DNA of 64,000 nucleotides from JAIQGF01 sp051006995 (GTDB lineage: Bacteria; Acidobacteriota; Terriglobia; Terriglobales; Acidobacteriaceae). The position numbers and the translations under genes are program-made. The notes beneath the pieces were generated by a model. It made no database searches. It was not told the origin of the DNA and saw nothing but the letters and a program-made list of their open reading frames with translations. Every line of letters starts with the position of its first letter. The stretch's first letter is position 1. Positions 27,255-35,263 of this stretch are shown here, piece after piece. The stretch is taken from assembly GCA_051006995.1 (NCBI GenBank), contig JBPCSQ010000018.1:62001-126000 (forward strand). The letters run 5' to 3'.

Positions 27255-29624
27255 ATGAAGTTTTTCTCTCGACTGTTCGCTCCGACGAACAACCGCCGGC
27301 TCAATGAGCTGGTCGGTTTTCTTCTGCTCATCTCCGCGCTCCTCCTTTTCCTCGCGCTTGCTTCCTATTCGCCGCTCGATCCGTCGCTGAACACCGCCTC
27401 CGCCGCTCCCGCTTCGCGCCCGTCGCGTAACTGGATCGGTGTGGTGGGCGCCTACGGTAGCGACCTCCTGCTCCAGCTCGCCGGCCTCGCCGCTTTCCTG
27501 CTTCCGGTCTACCTCGGCGTGCTGGGCTCGCGCTGGTTTCGCTCGCGCAAGATCGAATCCGCTGGCGCCCGCGTTCTCGGCGCCGCTGCGCTGGCCATTT
27601 TTACTTCTGCCTTCTTTGCCCTGCTGCCCTGGCACTGGCGCTGGCTGCACGCCATTCCCATCGAAGGGCTGCTCGGACGCATCGTCGGCGACGGCCTCAT
27701 TCACTACTTCAATCTTGTCGGCGCTTACCTGATCTGCGCCAGCGCCATCGCCGTCGCACTCTATCTTTCCACCGCGTTCTCTTTCACCGCGCTGCAGCTG
27801 TGGCTGCAGACCCGCTTCGCCTTTGCCTTTGCCCTGCGCGACCGCTTCCAGGACTGGCGCGCTGCCCGCCTCAAGGCGCGCGCCCAAAAGCAGCTTGAAA
27901 AGCGCCGCGCCCAGAAGCCGGTGGTCACCACGCAGCTGGTTCCCGCCAAGCGCGCCCCGGTCGAACCGGTCAAAACCGGCATCGAAAAAGAACTCGAAGC
28001 TGCACCAGCGCGCGATTCGTCCATTCCGCAGTTACCCGATTCCGCCGTTCCGCAGTCCGCAGACTCCGAGCTCGCTCTCGTTCCCGAAGTGAGCGCCCGC
28101 GCCGATACTGGCGCAAAACCGAAGACGACCTTGCCGCGCATCGCCGGCTGCTACAAATTGCCCTCCAGCGCGCTGCTGCATCGCCCCGACGAACAGCAGG
28201 CTGTCAACGAGGACGAGCTCAAGACTCTGGCCACCGTGCTCACCGAGAAGACGGCGGAGTTCGACGTTACCGGCCAGGTCACGCAGATCAATCCCGGCCC
28301 CGTGGTCACCACCTTCGAATTCAAGCCGGAGGCCGGCATCAAGTACAGCCGCATCACCAGCCTTTGTGACGACCTCTGCCTTGCTCTGCGCGCCGAAAGC
28401 ATCCTCATCGAACGCATGGCCGGCAAGTCCACGGTGGGCATTCAGGTGCCCAACCGCGAGCGCGAGACCATCTGGCTGCGCGAGTGCGTCGAGTCGCAGG
28501 AATTCGTTGCCAACAAATCCAAGCTCACGATTGGCCTCGGCAAGGACATCAATGGCCGCCTCGTCCACGCCGATCTGGCGACCATGCCGCACCTGCTGAT
28601 CGCCGGCTCTACCGGCTCGGGCAAGAGCGTGGCCATCAATGCCATGATCATGTCCATGCTCTACAAAGCCACGCCGGAGCAGGTGCGCCTGATCCTGGTG
28701 GATCCCAAGCGCCTCGAGCTTGGCGTGTACGAAGGCGTGCCGCACCTGTACACACCGATCATCACCGAGCCCAAGCTCGCCGCCAACGCTCTGCGCAACG
28801 CCGTGCGCGAGATGGAGCGCCGCCTCAAGCTGCTCGCCCAAAAAGGCGTGCGCAACATTGATCAGTTCAACAAGCTGTTCGACGGCGACGCTACCCCGAG
28901 CCTGTTCGGTGAAGACGAGCGCGAAGGCCCGATTCCCTACATCGTCATCATCATTGACGAGCTCGCCGACCTGATGATGCTCGACGGCAACAACGTCGAG
29001 GAATCCGTTACTCGCCTGGCGCAGATGGCGCGCGCCGTCGGCATTCATCTCGTGCTGGCCACGCAGCGGCCCTCGGTGGACGTCATTACCGGGCTGATTA
29101 AGGCCAACTTCCCCGCGCGCATCTCTTTCCGCGTCGCCACGAAAGTAGACTCGCGCACCATCCTCGATGCCAATGGCGCCGAGGCCCTGCTCGGCCGCGG
29201 CGACATGCTCTACTTGCCCTCCGGCTCCGCCCGCGTGCATCGCCTGCACGCCCCGTTCGTGACCGAAAAAGAAATTCACGCCGTCGTCGAATTCTGGAAG
29301 GCGCAGGGCACCGCGCAATATCAGGAGAAATTCCTAGAAGCCCCGAAAGATGAGAATGGCCGCGCCCAAGCTGGTACCGACGGCGAAGATGGCGACGATA
29401 CCCACGACGAACTCTTCGAAGATGCCGTCCGCCTCGTGCTGGAATTCGGCAAAGCTTCTACTTCCCTGCTGCAGCGGCGCTTGCGCATCGGCTACGGCCG
29501 TGCCGCGCACCTGATTGACTTGATGGAGCGCGACGGCATCGTCGGCGCCGCCGATGGCCCCAAGCCCCGCGAAGTCCTCAAGCGTCCCGACTGGTTCACC
29601 GAAGTCGAGCAATCCCTACGGTAA
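27255..29624 (+). CDS. ftsK: DNA translocase FtsK/SpoIIIE
   Basis: The 789-residue protein has an N-terminal membrane domain with about four helices (residues 15-180), an Ala/Pro/Lys linker (about 200-310), and the RecA-like motor with Walker A GSTGSGKS and Walker B IVIIIDELADLMM. It ends in a winged-helix gamma domain (LLQRRLRIGYGRAAHLIDLMERDGIVG). It pumps chromosome dimers through the septum toward dif. ATG at 27255 gives the normal N-terminus (MKFFSRLFAP). Confidence 0.95.
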   Translation: MKFFSRLFAPTNNRRLNELVGFLLLISALLLFLALASYSPLDPSLNTASAAPASRPSRNWIGVVGAYGSDLLLQLAGLAAFLLPVYLGVLGSRWFRSRKIESAGARVLGAAALAIFTSAFFALLPWHWRWLHAIPIEGLLGRIVGDGLIHYFNLVGAYLICASAIAVALYLSTAFSFTALQLWLQTRFAFAFALRDRFQDWRAARLKARAQKQLEKRRAQKPVVTTQLVPAKRAPVEPVKTGIEKELEAAPARDSSIPQLPDSAVPQSADSELALVPEVSARADTGAKPKTTLPRIAGCYKLPSSALLHRPDEQQAVNEDELKTLATVLTEKTAEFDVTGQVTQINPGPVVTTFEFKPEAGIKYSRITSLCDDLCLALRAESILIERMAGKSTVGIQVPNRERETIWLRECVESQEFVANKSKLTIGLGKDINGRLVHADLATMPHLLIAGSTGSGKSVAINAMIMSMLYKATPEQVRLILVDPKRLELGVYEGVPHLYTPIITEPKLAANALRNAVREMERRLKLLAQKGVRNIDQFNKLFDGDATPSLFGEDEREGPIPYIVIIIDELADLMMLDGNNVEESVTRLAQMARAVGIHLVLATQRPSVDVITGLIKANFPARISFRVATKVDSRTILDANGAEALLGRGDMLYLPSGSARVHRLHAPFVTEKEIHAVVEFWKAQGTAQYQEKFLEAPKDENGRAQAGTDGEDGDDTHDELFEDAVRLVLEFGKASTSLLQRRLRIGYGRAAHLIDLMERDGIVGAADGPKPREVLKRPDWFTEVEQSLR

Positions 29625-29637
29625 ATTTTTCCTTCTG

Positions 29638-29872
29638 TCATCCTGAGCGGAGGACCCCGCGGTCGCTTGCACGCGGGAGGGTTGCCGGGTGCCCCGGTCT
29701 GGCCCGGGTTTGGCCAAGCCGGGGTCGTTCATGCTCGCTCGCGTGTGCTGCCTCCGGCGCAAATTTCAATCGGAGTCATCCCGAGCGCAGCGAGGGACCT
29801 GCTGTTTGATTGCCCCAGATCTTTAAGACGTGTCATCCTGAGCGAGGGCGAATGCCCGAGTCGAAGGACCCC
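29638..29872 (+). repeat. Cluster of dispersed intergenic repeats
   Basis: The gap 29625-30048 is almost wholly repeats. It contains a truncated TCATCCTGAGCG copy (29638-29657), the CCCCGGTCTGGCC...GGCCAAGCCGGGG hairpin (29686-29724), the GTCATCCCGAGCG unit (29768-29806) and a full TCATCCTGAGCG unit (29832-29872). A GTAGTCCCGTAGGGACTACGG hairpin at about 29969-29989 follows. Confidence 0.8.
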
Positions 29873-30003
29873 GCGGTCGCTTGCACTTAAGACAACATCG
29901 ACAGGCATTTCAATAGCAGCACTGGGTGCACCAGACGAGCCGGTTTTGCTCGTCTGGGATCGCCATGCGTAGTCCCGTAGGGACTACGGGTAGGCAACGC
30001 AAT

Positions 30004-30041
30004 AAAAACGGCGGCCATTTCTGGCCGCCGTTTTCTTTCTT
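30004..30041. terminator. Bidirectional rho-independent terminator
   Basis: AACGGCGGCCA-TTTC-TGGCCGCCGTT forms an 11-bp stem with a 4-nt loop. It is followed by TTTTCTTTCTT on the plus strand and by TTTT on the minus strand, just after the stop of the outer-membrane gene on the minus strand. Confidence 0.85.
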
Positions 30042-30048
30042 ATGGCGA

Positions 30049-30627
30049 TTAGAAGCTGAACACGACGCCGGCTGAATACCGGAAATCGTTCTGGTGTACG
30101 TTCAGCGTGTCATGGAAGAAGCGCGTCATTAGGTAGTCGAACTGCCCGACGCGGAACTTCACCTTCTTGCCGCCCACGTCTAGGCCGCCGCCGAATGCCA
30201 GCGCCAGACTGTGCGAACTGGCTGTCCCGCCGGCTCCGAACGGACCCGTGCCCGTGTCGGCGCCTGCGCTCGCTCCACCGATCAGGAAGTGCGCGAACGG
30301 CGTGAACTTCGGGTTGGAGTGCGATGCGATCGTCGGTCCGAACATGTAGGTGTACTGGTGCGTGCTGATATCCGGTGGCGGCACGAACCCGAATGGGTTC
30401 TTCTTGTAAGCGCCACTGAAATCAGCCGTGATTCCGAACGTCCCGTTCAGCCAGCCGGTGACCGCCGCATTCCAGCCGTTGAACGCGCTGCTTGGAGTCC
30501 CTGTGACTCCGGGGCTGATGTGTGTGAGCTGGTACCCGCCGAAGATGTCAAATTTCGGATGATCTTGCGCCATCATCGGGAGCGCCAGCAGGGCCACTAC
30601 CGCCACTGCCATGAAAAGCTTTCTCAT
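30049..30627 (-). CDS. Small outer-membrane beta-barrel protein
   Basis: The 192-residue protein has a clear signal peptide (RKLFMAVAVVALLALPMMAQ) and alternating strands (FDIFGGYQLTHIS, FGITADFSGAY, YTYMFGPTIA, FTPFAHFLIGGAS, LALAFGGGLDV, FRVGQFDYLMTRF). It ends FRYSAGVVFSF with a terminal aromatic, as in OmpA-like/OmpW-like porins. The function is unknown. The ATG at 30627 follows GGAAGGTGGAG. Confidence 0.8.
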   Translation of the reverse strand: MRKLFMAVAVVALLALPMMAQDHPKFDIFGGYQLTHISPGVTGTPSSAFNGWNAAVTGWLNGTFGITADFSGAYKKNPFGFVPPPDISTHQYTYMFGPTIASHSNPKFTPFAHFLIGGASAGADTGTGPFGAGGTASSHSLALAFGGGLDVGGKKVKFRVGQFDYLMTRFFHDTLNVHQNDFRYSAGVVFSF

Positions 30628-30676
30628 CTCCACCTTCCTCCAAAAATCAAATTCTGCAGCATAGGGCTTTGTGCAC

Positions 30677-30694
30677 ATGCACTCTGCCGTGCAT
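30677..30694. promoter_or_regulatory. Inverted repeat upstream of the outer-membrane gene
   Basis: ATGCAC-TCTGCC-GTGCAT lies about 50 nt upstream of the ATG at 30627, in the 194-nt divergent gap with yjbQ. Possible operator; no regulator can be named. Confidence 0.3.
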
Positions 30695-30821
30695 GCAGGT
30701 CACCGCCCCCCAGTCTGTCAGGGCTAGCGTACCATCGCTAATTACGCCATCAGGAAAAACAACTGCGTCTATGTACCCGATTTGTAAACATTAGTTGCTG
30801 TCGTTCGCAAGGACATCCCGC

Positions 30822-31235
30822 ATGAAATTTCACACCGAATACCTTACATTCCATACCCGGAAACATCGCGAATACGTCCACATCACTCCCCAGGTCGAAA
30901 CCGCGGTTTCCAGCAGCGGCATCAGCGATGGCATGGTCCTGGTTTCCGCCATGCACATTACCGCCGGCGTTTACGTCAACGACAACGAGGACGGCCTCAT
31001 CGGCGACATCGACCACTGGCTCGAGCAGCTCGCTCCCTATCGCCACGACTATCAGCACCACGCCACCGGCGAAAACAACGGCGATTCCCACCTGAAGGCT
31101 ATTCTGGTGCATCACCAGGTCATCCTGCCAATTACCAAAGGACGACTCGATCTCGGCCGCTGGCAGCGGGTCTTTTATGCCGAATTCGATGGCCAGCGCT
31201 CCAAACGGGTCCTCATCAAGGTCATGGGCGAATGA
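30822..31235 (+). CDS. YjbQ family protein (UPF0047)
   Basis: The 137-residue protein matches the YjbQ family: GMVLVSAMHITAGVYVNDNE, the His-rich HHATGENNGDSHLKAILVHHQ and the closing GRWQRVFYAEFDGQR. Members have thiamine-phosphate-synthase-like activity and probable metal-binding His. The ATG at 30822 is preferred to an upstream ATG at 30795. Confidence 0.9.
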   Translation: MKFHTEYLTFHTRKHREYVHITPQVETAVSSSGISDGMVLVSAMHITAGVYVNDNEDGLIGDIDHWLEQLAPYRHDYQHHATGENNGDSHLKAILVHHQVILPITKGRLDLGRWQRVFYAEFDGQRSKRVLIKVMGE

Positions 31236-31319
31236 GCGCAGCTCGCCGTGTGGGCACCGGCGCCCTCGCGTGTGCTGCGCTGGAGCGCGAATTTCAAGTC
31301 GGTCACGGTTTCTAAAATT

Positions 31320-31360
31320 GTCATCCTGAGCGAGGGCGAATGCCCGAGTCGAAGGACCCC
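31320..31360 (+). repeat. Copy of the TCATCCTGAGCG intergenic repeat
   Basis: This lies in the 346-nt gap 31236-31581, which otherwise shows only an extension shared with the copy at 29832 (GGACCCCG...GGCATTTCAAT). No gene was seen in the gap. Confidence 0.8.
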
Positions 31361-31581
31361 GTGTTCGCCTGCACCCACGGAACCGTCTCCAGGCATTTCA
31401 ATTCAACGTCGCCGCGACGGGCGTCCCCGATTAGCGGGTTTTACGTCTTCCGTCACACGCCATTTCGCCCTCCCGTGACCCACGTCACCGACTCCTGTGC
31501 CCTTCCCATGTAACGCTTGGGTGTTGAATTGCATTTCTTCCACGACGGGCGATTCCGATCACCCGATTGAAGGAGGCACTC

Positions 31582-32034
31582 ATGATCGAGGCCAAGGTCA
31601 CGCTCACTCAGCCGCTGCGTCCCGGCCGCCAGTTTGTCGCTCGCACCGGCGGCGGACATTCGTTCCTGCTCGATGACAAGGACGGCGCCACCGGCCCCAA
31701 GCCCATCGAACTCGTCGCTGCCGCCCTGGCTGGCTGCACCGCCTTTGACGTCATCACCATCCTGCGCAAAAAGCGCCAGCAGATCACCGGCTACGAAGTC
31801 CGCGTCGAGGCCGATCAGGTGCAGCAGTCGCCCATGGTCTTCGAGAAGGTTCGCATTCATCACCTCGTCACCGGCTACGACGTCGATCGCCGCGCCGTCG
31901 AGGAAGCCATCCGCCTCTCTGAGGAAAAGTATTGCTCCGTCGGCGCCATGATCCATAAGACCGCCGATTTCAACACCACCTTTGACGTCGTGCAGGAGGC
32001 CTTCCACCCCGCCCCCGAACCCGCGATGGCATAA
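31582..32034 (+). CDS. OsmC family peroxiredoxin-like protein
   Basis: The 150-residue protein has the OsmC pattern with the two cysteines in LAGCTAFDVITILRKKRQ and EEKYCSVGAMI. These would reduce organic hydroperoxides. GPKPIELVAAAL precedes the first Cys as in the family. The ATG at 31582 has AAGGAGG 7 nt upstream. Confidence 0.88.
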   Translation: MIEAKVTLTQPLRPGRQFVARTGGGHSFLLDDKDGATGPKPIELVAAALAGCTAFDVITILRKKRQQITGYEVRVEADQVQQSPMVFEKVRIHHLVTGYDVDRRAVEEAIRLSEEKYCSVGAMIHKTADFNTTFDVVQEAFHPAPEPAMA

Positions 32035-32046
32035 AACCTCGGCCGT

Positions 32047-32165
32047 GTTCCCCGGTCGGGCCCGGGTTTGGCCAGGCCGGGTCGTTCACGCGCACTCGCT
32101 GGTGTTGCCTTCGGCGCAAATTTCAATCGGAGTCATCCCGAGCGCAGCGAGGGACCTGTTGTAAA
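32047..32165 (+). repeat. Compound intergenic repeat
   Basis: The CCCCGGTCGGGCCC...GGCCAGGCCGGG hairpin (32047-32082) is followed by the GTCATCCCGAGCG unit (32107-32165). The same order is seen at 29686-29806, including the linking GTCGTTCA...CTCGC piece, so the two units moved or were copied together. Confidence 0.8.
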
Positions 32166-32297
32166 ACGCCACGGAAATTCGACGCGCTTGCCCCCGAATG
32201 CGAAATTGCGAAGCCTTGCGCCCCGAACCGAGCGCTTCCACGTGGTACGCGTTCGCCCCTGCGGTCCCATGTACAATGTTTCTTCGAAGGAGAATCC

Positions 32298-32495
32298 ATG
32301 TCCGCACCCAGCCGCCGCCCCGAAATTCGCCGCCGTCGCACTCGTAAGGACAAAATCGTCGCCCTCCGCCGTCGCTACACCAAGGCGAAAACGGAATCGG
32401 AGCGCACCGACATTTTCGCGCGCGTGAAAAAGCTCTCGCCCTCCATCACCCTCGAGCAGTTCACCAGCCCGCTGCAAACGACCGCTGCCAGCTAG
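32298..32495 (+). CDS. Small Arg/Lys-rich protein (DUF6800-like)
   Basis: The 65-residue protein is very basic at its N-terminus (RRPEIRRRRTRKDKIVALRRRY) and has an amphipathic second half (RVKKLSPSITLEQFTSPL). AAGGAGA sits 6 nt before the ATG. It resembles short DUF6800-type proteins, though this match is from memory. Possibly nucleic-acid binding. Confidence 0.6.
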   Translation: MSAPSRRPEIRRRRTRKDKIVALRRRYTKAKTESERTDIFARVKKLSPSITLEQFTSPLQTTAAS

Positions 32496-32647
32496 GCGGG
32501 TCCCAAGGTAAAAAGGTCATTCCGCGAGTGCAGCCTGCTGCCCACGTTGTAACCTTTTCCCTCCTCATCCCTCTAATCTTGCGAATTTGCATTCCCATCC
32601 CACGACCCCTACAATGCCCCGACCCCCAGGGGAGGAGGAGACACGAC

Positions 32648-33052
32648 ATGAAGAAACTCGCAGTCGTTGTGCTGGCCCTGGTCACCATGATTTCCCTTTC
32701 GGCCGTCGCGCAGTACGGCTCGTCCGATAACTCGATGAAGAAGGACGACACCGCCAAGAAAGACAAGGCGGCCAAGTCCGATAAGAAGGCCGCCGCATCC
32801 GCCGACGCCAAGGACATCGTCGGCACCATCGGCAAGGACGGCACTACCTTCGTTTCCGACAAGGACAAGAAGAAGACCTGGAAGATCGTCAACCCCGAAG
32901 CCGTAAAGGGTCACGAAGGCCATCACGCCAAGGTCAATGCCCACGTCTATCCCGACAAGGGCGAGATCCACGTGATGTCGGTCTCCATGAACCTCGGTAC
33001 CGAGAAGGCCGGCAAGAAAGACGACATGAAGAAAGACGAGATGAAGCACTGA
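32648..33052 (+). CDS. Small exported Lys/Asp-rich protein
   Basis: The 134-residue protein has a signal peptide (KKLAVVVLALVTMISLSAVAQ), a charged linker of KKD/KSDKKA units and a small beta domain (DIVGTIGKDGTTFVSDKDKKKTWKIVNPE, then GHEGHHAKVNAHVY, then GEIHVMSVSM). It ends in repeated KKDDMKKDEM. It resembles acidobacterial DUF5818-type exported proteins. GGGGAGGAGGAG precedes the ATG. Function unknown. Confidence 0.65.
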   Translation: MKKLAVVVLALVTMISLSAVAQYGSSDNSMKKDDTAKKDKAAKSDKKAAASADAKDIVGTIGKDGTTFVSDKDKKKTWKIVNPEAVKGHEGHHAKVNAHVYPDKGEIHVMSVSMNLGTEKAGKKDDMKKDEMKH

Positions 33053-33273
33053 GAAAGTCAGGCTGCAGGCTACAGGCTTCAGCCTGCAGGCACGACGATC
33101 ATCAAAGTGTGTAGCCCGGCCGCCCTCGGCCGGGTTTTGAATTGCAGTGTCTAGTCCGCCTTTCTCATATGTGAGTGTGTACTCGTTACTCCCCCGTAAC
33201 CCCCTCACCGCCGCCCGAAAATATTTATTCGACGTTTTCCAGCCAAACTCCCCGCTGTCAAGTCCACGCAGAG

Positions 33274-33301
33274 TTAATACCCAACGTAAAGTACTTATTA
33301 T
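33274..33301 (+). promoter_or_regulatory. Putative promoter of the candidate small RNA
   Basis: TTAATA (33274-33279) is followed after 16 nt by TATTAT (33296-33301), which places +1 at about 33307, the first bases of the closing stem. Confidence 0.4.
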
Positions 33302-33305
33302 CAGC

Positions 33306-33412
33306 AGCTTACAATGGTCGGACCAGTGTACTTTTACCCTGCGAAATATGCTATGCTATTTATGTAAGCTAGAGGGAAAGGCGCGGATCTCCTCCGCGCC
33401 TTTTGCTTTTTC
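33306..33412 (+). ncRNA. Candidate structured small RNA
   Basis: AGCTTACA (33306-33313) pairs perfectly with TGTAAGCT (33363-33370), closing a 49-nt segment with further short complementarities (TGGTCGGACCA). A rho-independent terminator follows 6 nt later. A 17-codon frame (33314-33367) fits inside but has no ribosome-binding site. The segment is A/T-rich in an otherwise GC-rich sequence. It does not match 6S, tmRNA, SRP or RNase P landmarks. The rest of the 553-nt gap 33053-33605 holds a GCAGGCT/AGCCTGC hairpin near 33064, then repeats. Confidence 0.4.
33377..33412 (+). terminator. Rho-independent terminator
   Basis: AAAGGCGCGGA-TCTCC-TCCGCGCCTTT forms an 11-bp stem ending in TTTTGCTTTTT. 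It is more than 320 nt from the nearest upstream coding end, which suggests that it closes a separate transcript. Confidence 0.75.
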
Positions 33413-33450
33413 CGGGTGCCTCGGTCGAGCCCGATTTTGGACAGGCCGGG
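33413..33450 (+). repeat. CCCGGTCTGGCC hairpin repeat, diverged copy
   Basis: GGGTGCCTCGGTCGAGCCCG...GGACAGGCCGGG, abutting the terminator at 33412. Confidence 0.75.
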
Positions 33451-33468
33451 AGTTTTCTCCGGCCCCCT

Positions 33469-33626
33469 GACTCCTAACTCCCAGCTACGAACTACTTCTA
33501 TGAACAGAAAACGTCGTGGCCGGGTGCCCCGGTCTGGCCCGATTTTGGCCAGGCCGGGGGTTTCTACGGCCCTTAACTCCTGACTCCCAGCTACGAACTA
33601 CTTCCATGAACAGAAAACGTCGTGGC
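33469..33626 (+). repeat. Direct duplication of the endonuclease gene start with a hairpin repeat between
   Basis: Unit 1 (33469-33520) and unit 2 (33573-33626) share CTCCCAGCTACGAACTACTT, then C, C/T and ATGAACAGAAAACGTCGTGG. So the first seven codons (MNRKRRG) and the leader occur twice. A full CCCCGGTCTGGCC...GGCCAGGCCGGGG copy (33521-33560) lies between, as if the repeat had inserted with target duplication. Confidence 0.8.
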
Positions 33627-34088
33627 GAGCTCAGCGAGCTCGCCTTCATCTACAAGGCCACCGGCCTGGGCTTCAACGTCTCCAAACCCTACGGCGACAG
33701 CTCCCGCTACGACTTCATCGTCGAGCACCGCGGACGCCTCTCCAAGGTGCAGGTGAAGTCCACGTCACAACTCTTCCCCACCGGGGGCTACTACCTCAAT
33801 TGCCAGCGCCGCATGAGAACCGGAACCTTCCCGTACCTCGTTGGCGAAGTCGACTTCTTCGCCGCCCAGGTCGTCCCCACCGACACCTGGTACATCATCC
33901 CGCTCTCCGCCATCGGCGAGAAATACTACGTGCGCTTCTTCCCCCACCAGCCCGATCGCGACCGCCTCGCCTTCTACCGCGAAGCCTGGCGCCTGCTCGA
34001 AGGTCCCGATCCCGACTCAGTCCTCGCTGCCTGCTACGCCGTCCCCGGCCTCATCCCCTTCATTGATGCCTGCGCGGTCAACCAATAA
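33606..34088 (+). CDS. PD-(D/E)XK endonuclease-like protein (PF11645 type)
   Basis: The 160-residue protein begins MNRKRRGELSELAFIYKAT, then KPYGDSSRYDFIVEHRGRLSKVQVKST. The D of YDFIV and the QVK lysine fit the E...D...Q/E-x-K nuclease core, as in group-I-intron-type PD-(D/E)XK endonucleases. The C-terminus contains EVDFFAAQVVPTDTWYIIP. The ATG at 33606 is chosen because the conserved GELSE begins there; the leader has no strong Shine-Dalgarno. Biological role unknown. A truncated paralogue lies at 34831. Confidence 0.75.
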   Translation: MNRKRRGELSELAFIYKATGLGFNVSKPYGDSSRYDFIVEHRGRLSKVQVKSTSQLFPTGGYYLNCQRRMRTGTFPYLVGEVDFFAAQVVPTDTWYIIPLSAIGEKYYVRFFPHQPDRDRLAFYREAWRLLEGPDPDSVLAACYAVPGLIPFIDACAVNQ

Positions 34089-34091
34089 CCG

Positions 34092-34131
34092 GGGTGGCCC
34101 ACCCTTCCGGCCGCCGTTGCCGGAGGGTGGG
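34092..34131 (+). repeat. REP hairpin A, left of the RAYT gene
   Basis: GGGTGGCCCACCCTTCCGGC is followed by a loop and GCCGGAGGGTGGG. The head GGGTGGCC and the CACCCT/AGGGTG stem are shared with three other copies. Confidence 0.85.
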
Positions 34132-34153
34132 AATGCAGAAATCAAAACTCACT

Positions 34154-34191
34154 GGGTGGCCCACCCTTCCGCCCTCTTTTGGCGGAGGGTG
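34154..34191 (+). repeat. REP hairpin B, left of the RAYT gene
   Basis: GGGTGGCCCACCCTTCCGCC with loop CTCTTTT, then GGCGGAGGGTG. Same orientation as copy A, 23 nt apart. Confidence 0.85.
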
Positions 34192-34245
34192 AAACCAGAC
34201 CGCATATCACAGACTAGCCGACCCAGCTTGCGCTACTTTCCGCGC

Positions 34246-34782
34246 ATGCCGCCGTACCTTGAACGTTTCCAGCACACGCGCGACCTGCACTACATCACCT
34301 TCACCTGCTACCATCGCGCACCGCTGCTCTCAACAGCCGCGGCACGCGATTTGTTCTTGCGCACGCTGGAACGTACGCGCCGCTGGTACGGCTTCTACGT
34401 CGTCGGCTACGTGGTCATGCCTGAGCACGTGCATTTGCTGATCAGCGAACCCGAGCGGGCCGAGTTATCAGTCGCTCTGCAGATGCTGAAGCAGGTCGTG
34501 TCGCGCAAGCTGGGGGCCCCTAACTCAGAGCCGTTCTGGCAACGCCGTTATTACGACTTCAACGTCTGGTCGCGCGCGAAGCTCCGGGAGAAGTTAAAGT
34601 ATGTCCACGACAATCCTGTGCGCCGTGGCCTCGTGGCGAAACCCGAAGATTGGCGATGGAGCAGCTTCCGTCACCTTGCGACCGGAGAGGAGTCGATCGT
34701 GGAAATCGAGTCGCAATGGACAGCGCGCAAGCGGGAGTGGTTGGGAATCGTTCCGCAGGTAAAGATCCCCGCGACAGACTAA
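34246..34782 (+). CDS. REP-associated tyrosine transposase (RAYT)
   Basis: The 178-residue Y1-family (HUH) transposase has the metal-binding HVH (residues 61 and 63) in VVMPEHVHLLI. The conserved FWQRRYYDFNVWS and REKLKYVHDNPVRRGLV segments follow; Y119 is the probable nucleophile. PEDWRWSSFRH closes the core. REP hairpins A and B lie upstream and an inverted copy C downstream, the arrangement expected for a RAYT with its cognate REPs. The ATG at 34246 matches the family start. It separates an intact and a truncated copy of the endonuclease gene. Confidence 0.9.
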   Translation: MPPYLERFQHTRDLHYITFTCYHRAPLLSTAAARDLFLRTLERTRRWYGFYVVGYVVMPEHVHLLISEPERAELSVALQMLKQVVSRKLGAPNSEPFWQRRYYDFNVWSRAKLREKLKYVHDNPVRRGLVAKPEDWRWSSFRHLATGEESIVEIESQWTARKREWLGIVPQVKIPATD

Positions 34783-34788
34783 TCGTTT

Positions 34789-34828
34789 CCCACCCTTCGC
34801 CAACCCCGGGCGAAAGGGTGGGCCACCC
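34789..34828 (-). repeat. REP hairpin C, right of the RAYT gene, inverted
   Basis: CCCACCCTTCGCC...GGGCGAAAGGGTGGGCCACCC ends with the head sequence in reverse orientation to copies A and B. It starts 7 nt after the transposase stop. Confidence 0.85.
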
Positions 34829-34830
34829 GG

Positions 34831-35247
34831 CCGTATGGCGACAGTTCGCAATTTGATTTCATCGTGGAGCATCGAGGACGAGTGTCGAAGGTGCAGGTGA
34901 AATCGACCAACCAGGCGCTCGGTACGAGAGGTTATCGGCTGGAATGCCGCCGTTGTGCGAATCACTACCGCAAGCGGTACGAAACTGAGCTGGTGGATTT
35001 TTTCGCGGTACACATCGTGGCTCGTGATACGTGGTACATCATTCCTTTTCCGATGATGGAAAAGAAGTGGCACCTGTCGCTGTATCCAGGATTGTCACAT
35101 GGCTACGGGAAGCGGCTGCAACCATATTGGGAAGCGTGGCATTTGCTGAAAAGTCCGGACCGTGGCTCGGCACCCAGTACGCGAAATCCGGTACCCGGCT
35201 TTCTCCTCACCATCGACGCCTGCGCGGAGGACAAACAAATTGGCTGA
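34831..35247 (+). pseudogene. 5'-truncated copy of the PD-(D/E)XK endonuclease gene
   Basis: From 34831 the frame reads PYGDSSQFDFIVEHRGRVSKVQVKST, then ELVDFFAVHIVARDTWYIIP, clearly homologous to the intact gene at 33606. About 27 N-terminal residues are missing. Homology begins immediately after REP hairpin C (GGGCCACCC then GG), so the REP/RAYT unit marks the breakpoint. GTG at 34864 could still start a product, but it would lack the N-terminal acidic part of the active site. The copies have diverged well beyond a recent duplication. Confidence 0.8.
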
Positions 35248-35263
35248 CTAGCGAGGATGTTGC

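Noticed and set aside
33147..33470. Plus-strand 107-codon frame over the candidate small RNA.
   Set aside because: Low-complexity residues without family pattern; it crosses a terminator and a dispersed repeat.
33413..35250. A conventional insertion sequence or composite transposon carrying the endonuclease genes.
   Set aside because: The only transposase is a RAYT with REPs; no DDE transposase, terminal inverted repeats or matching outer ends were found.
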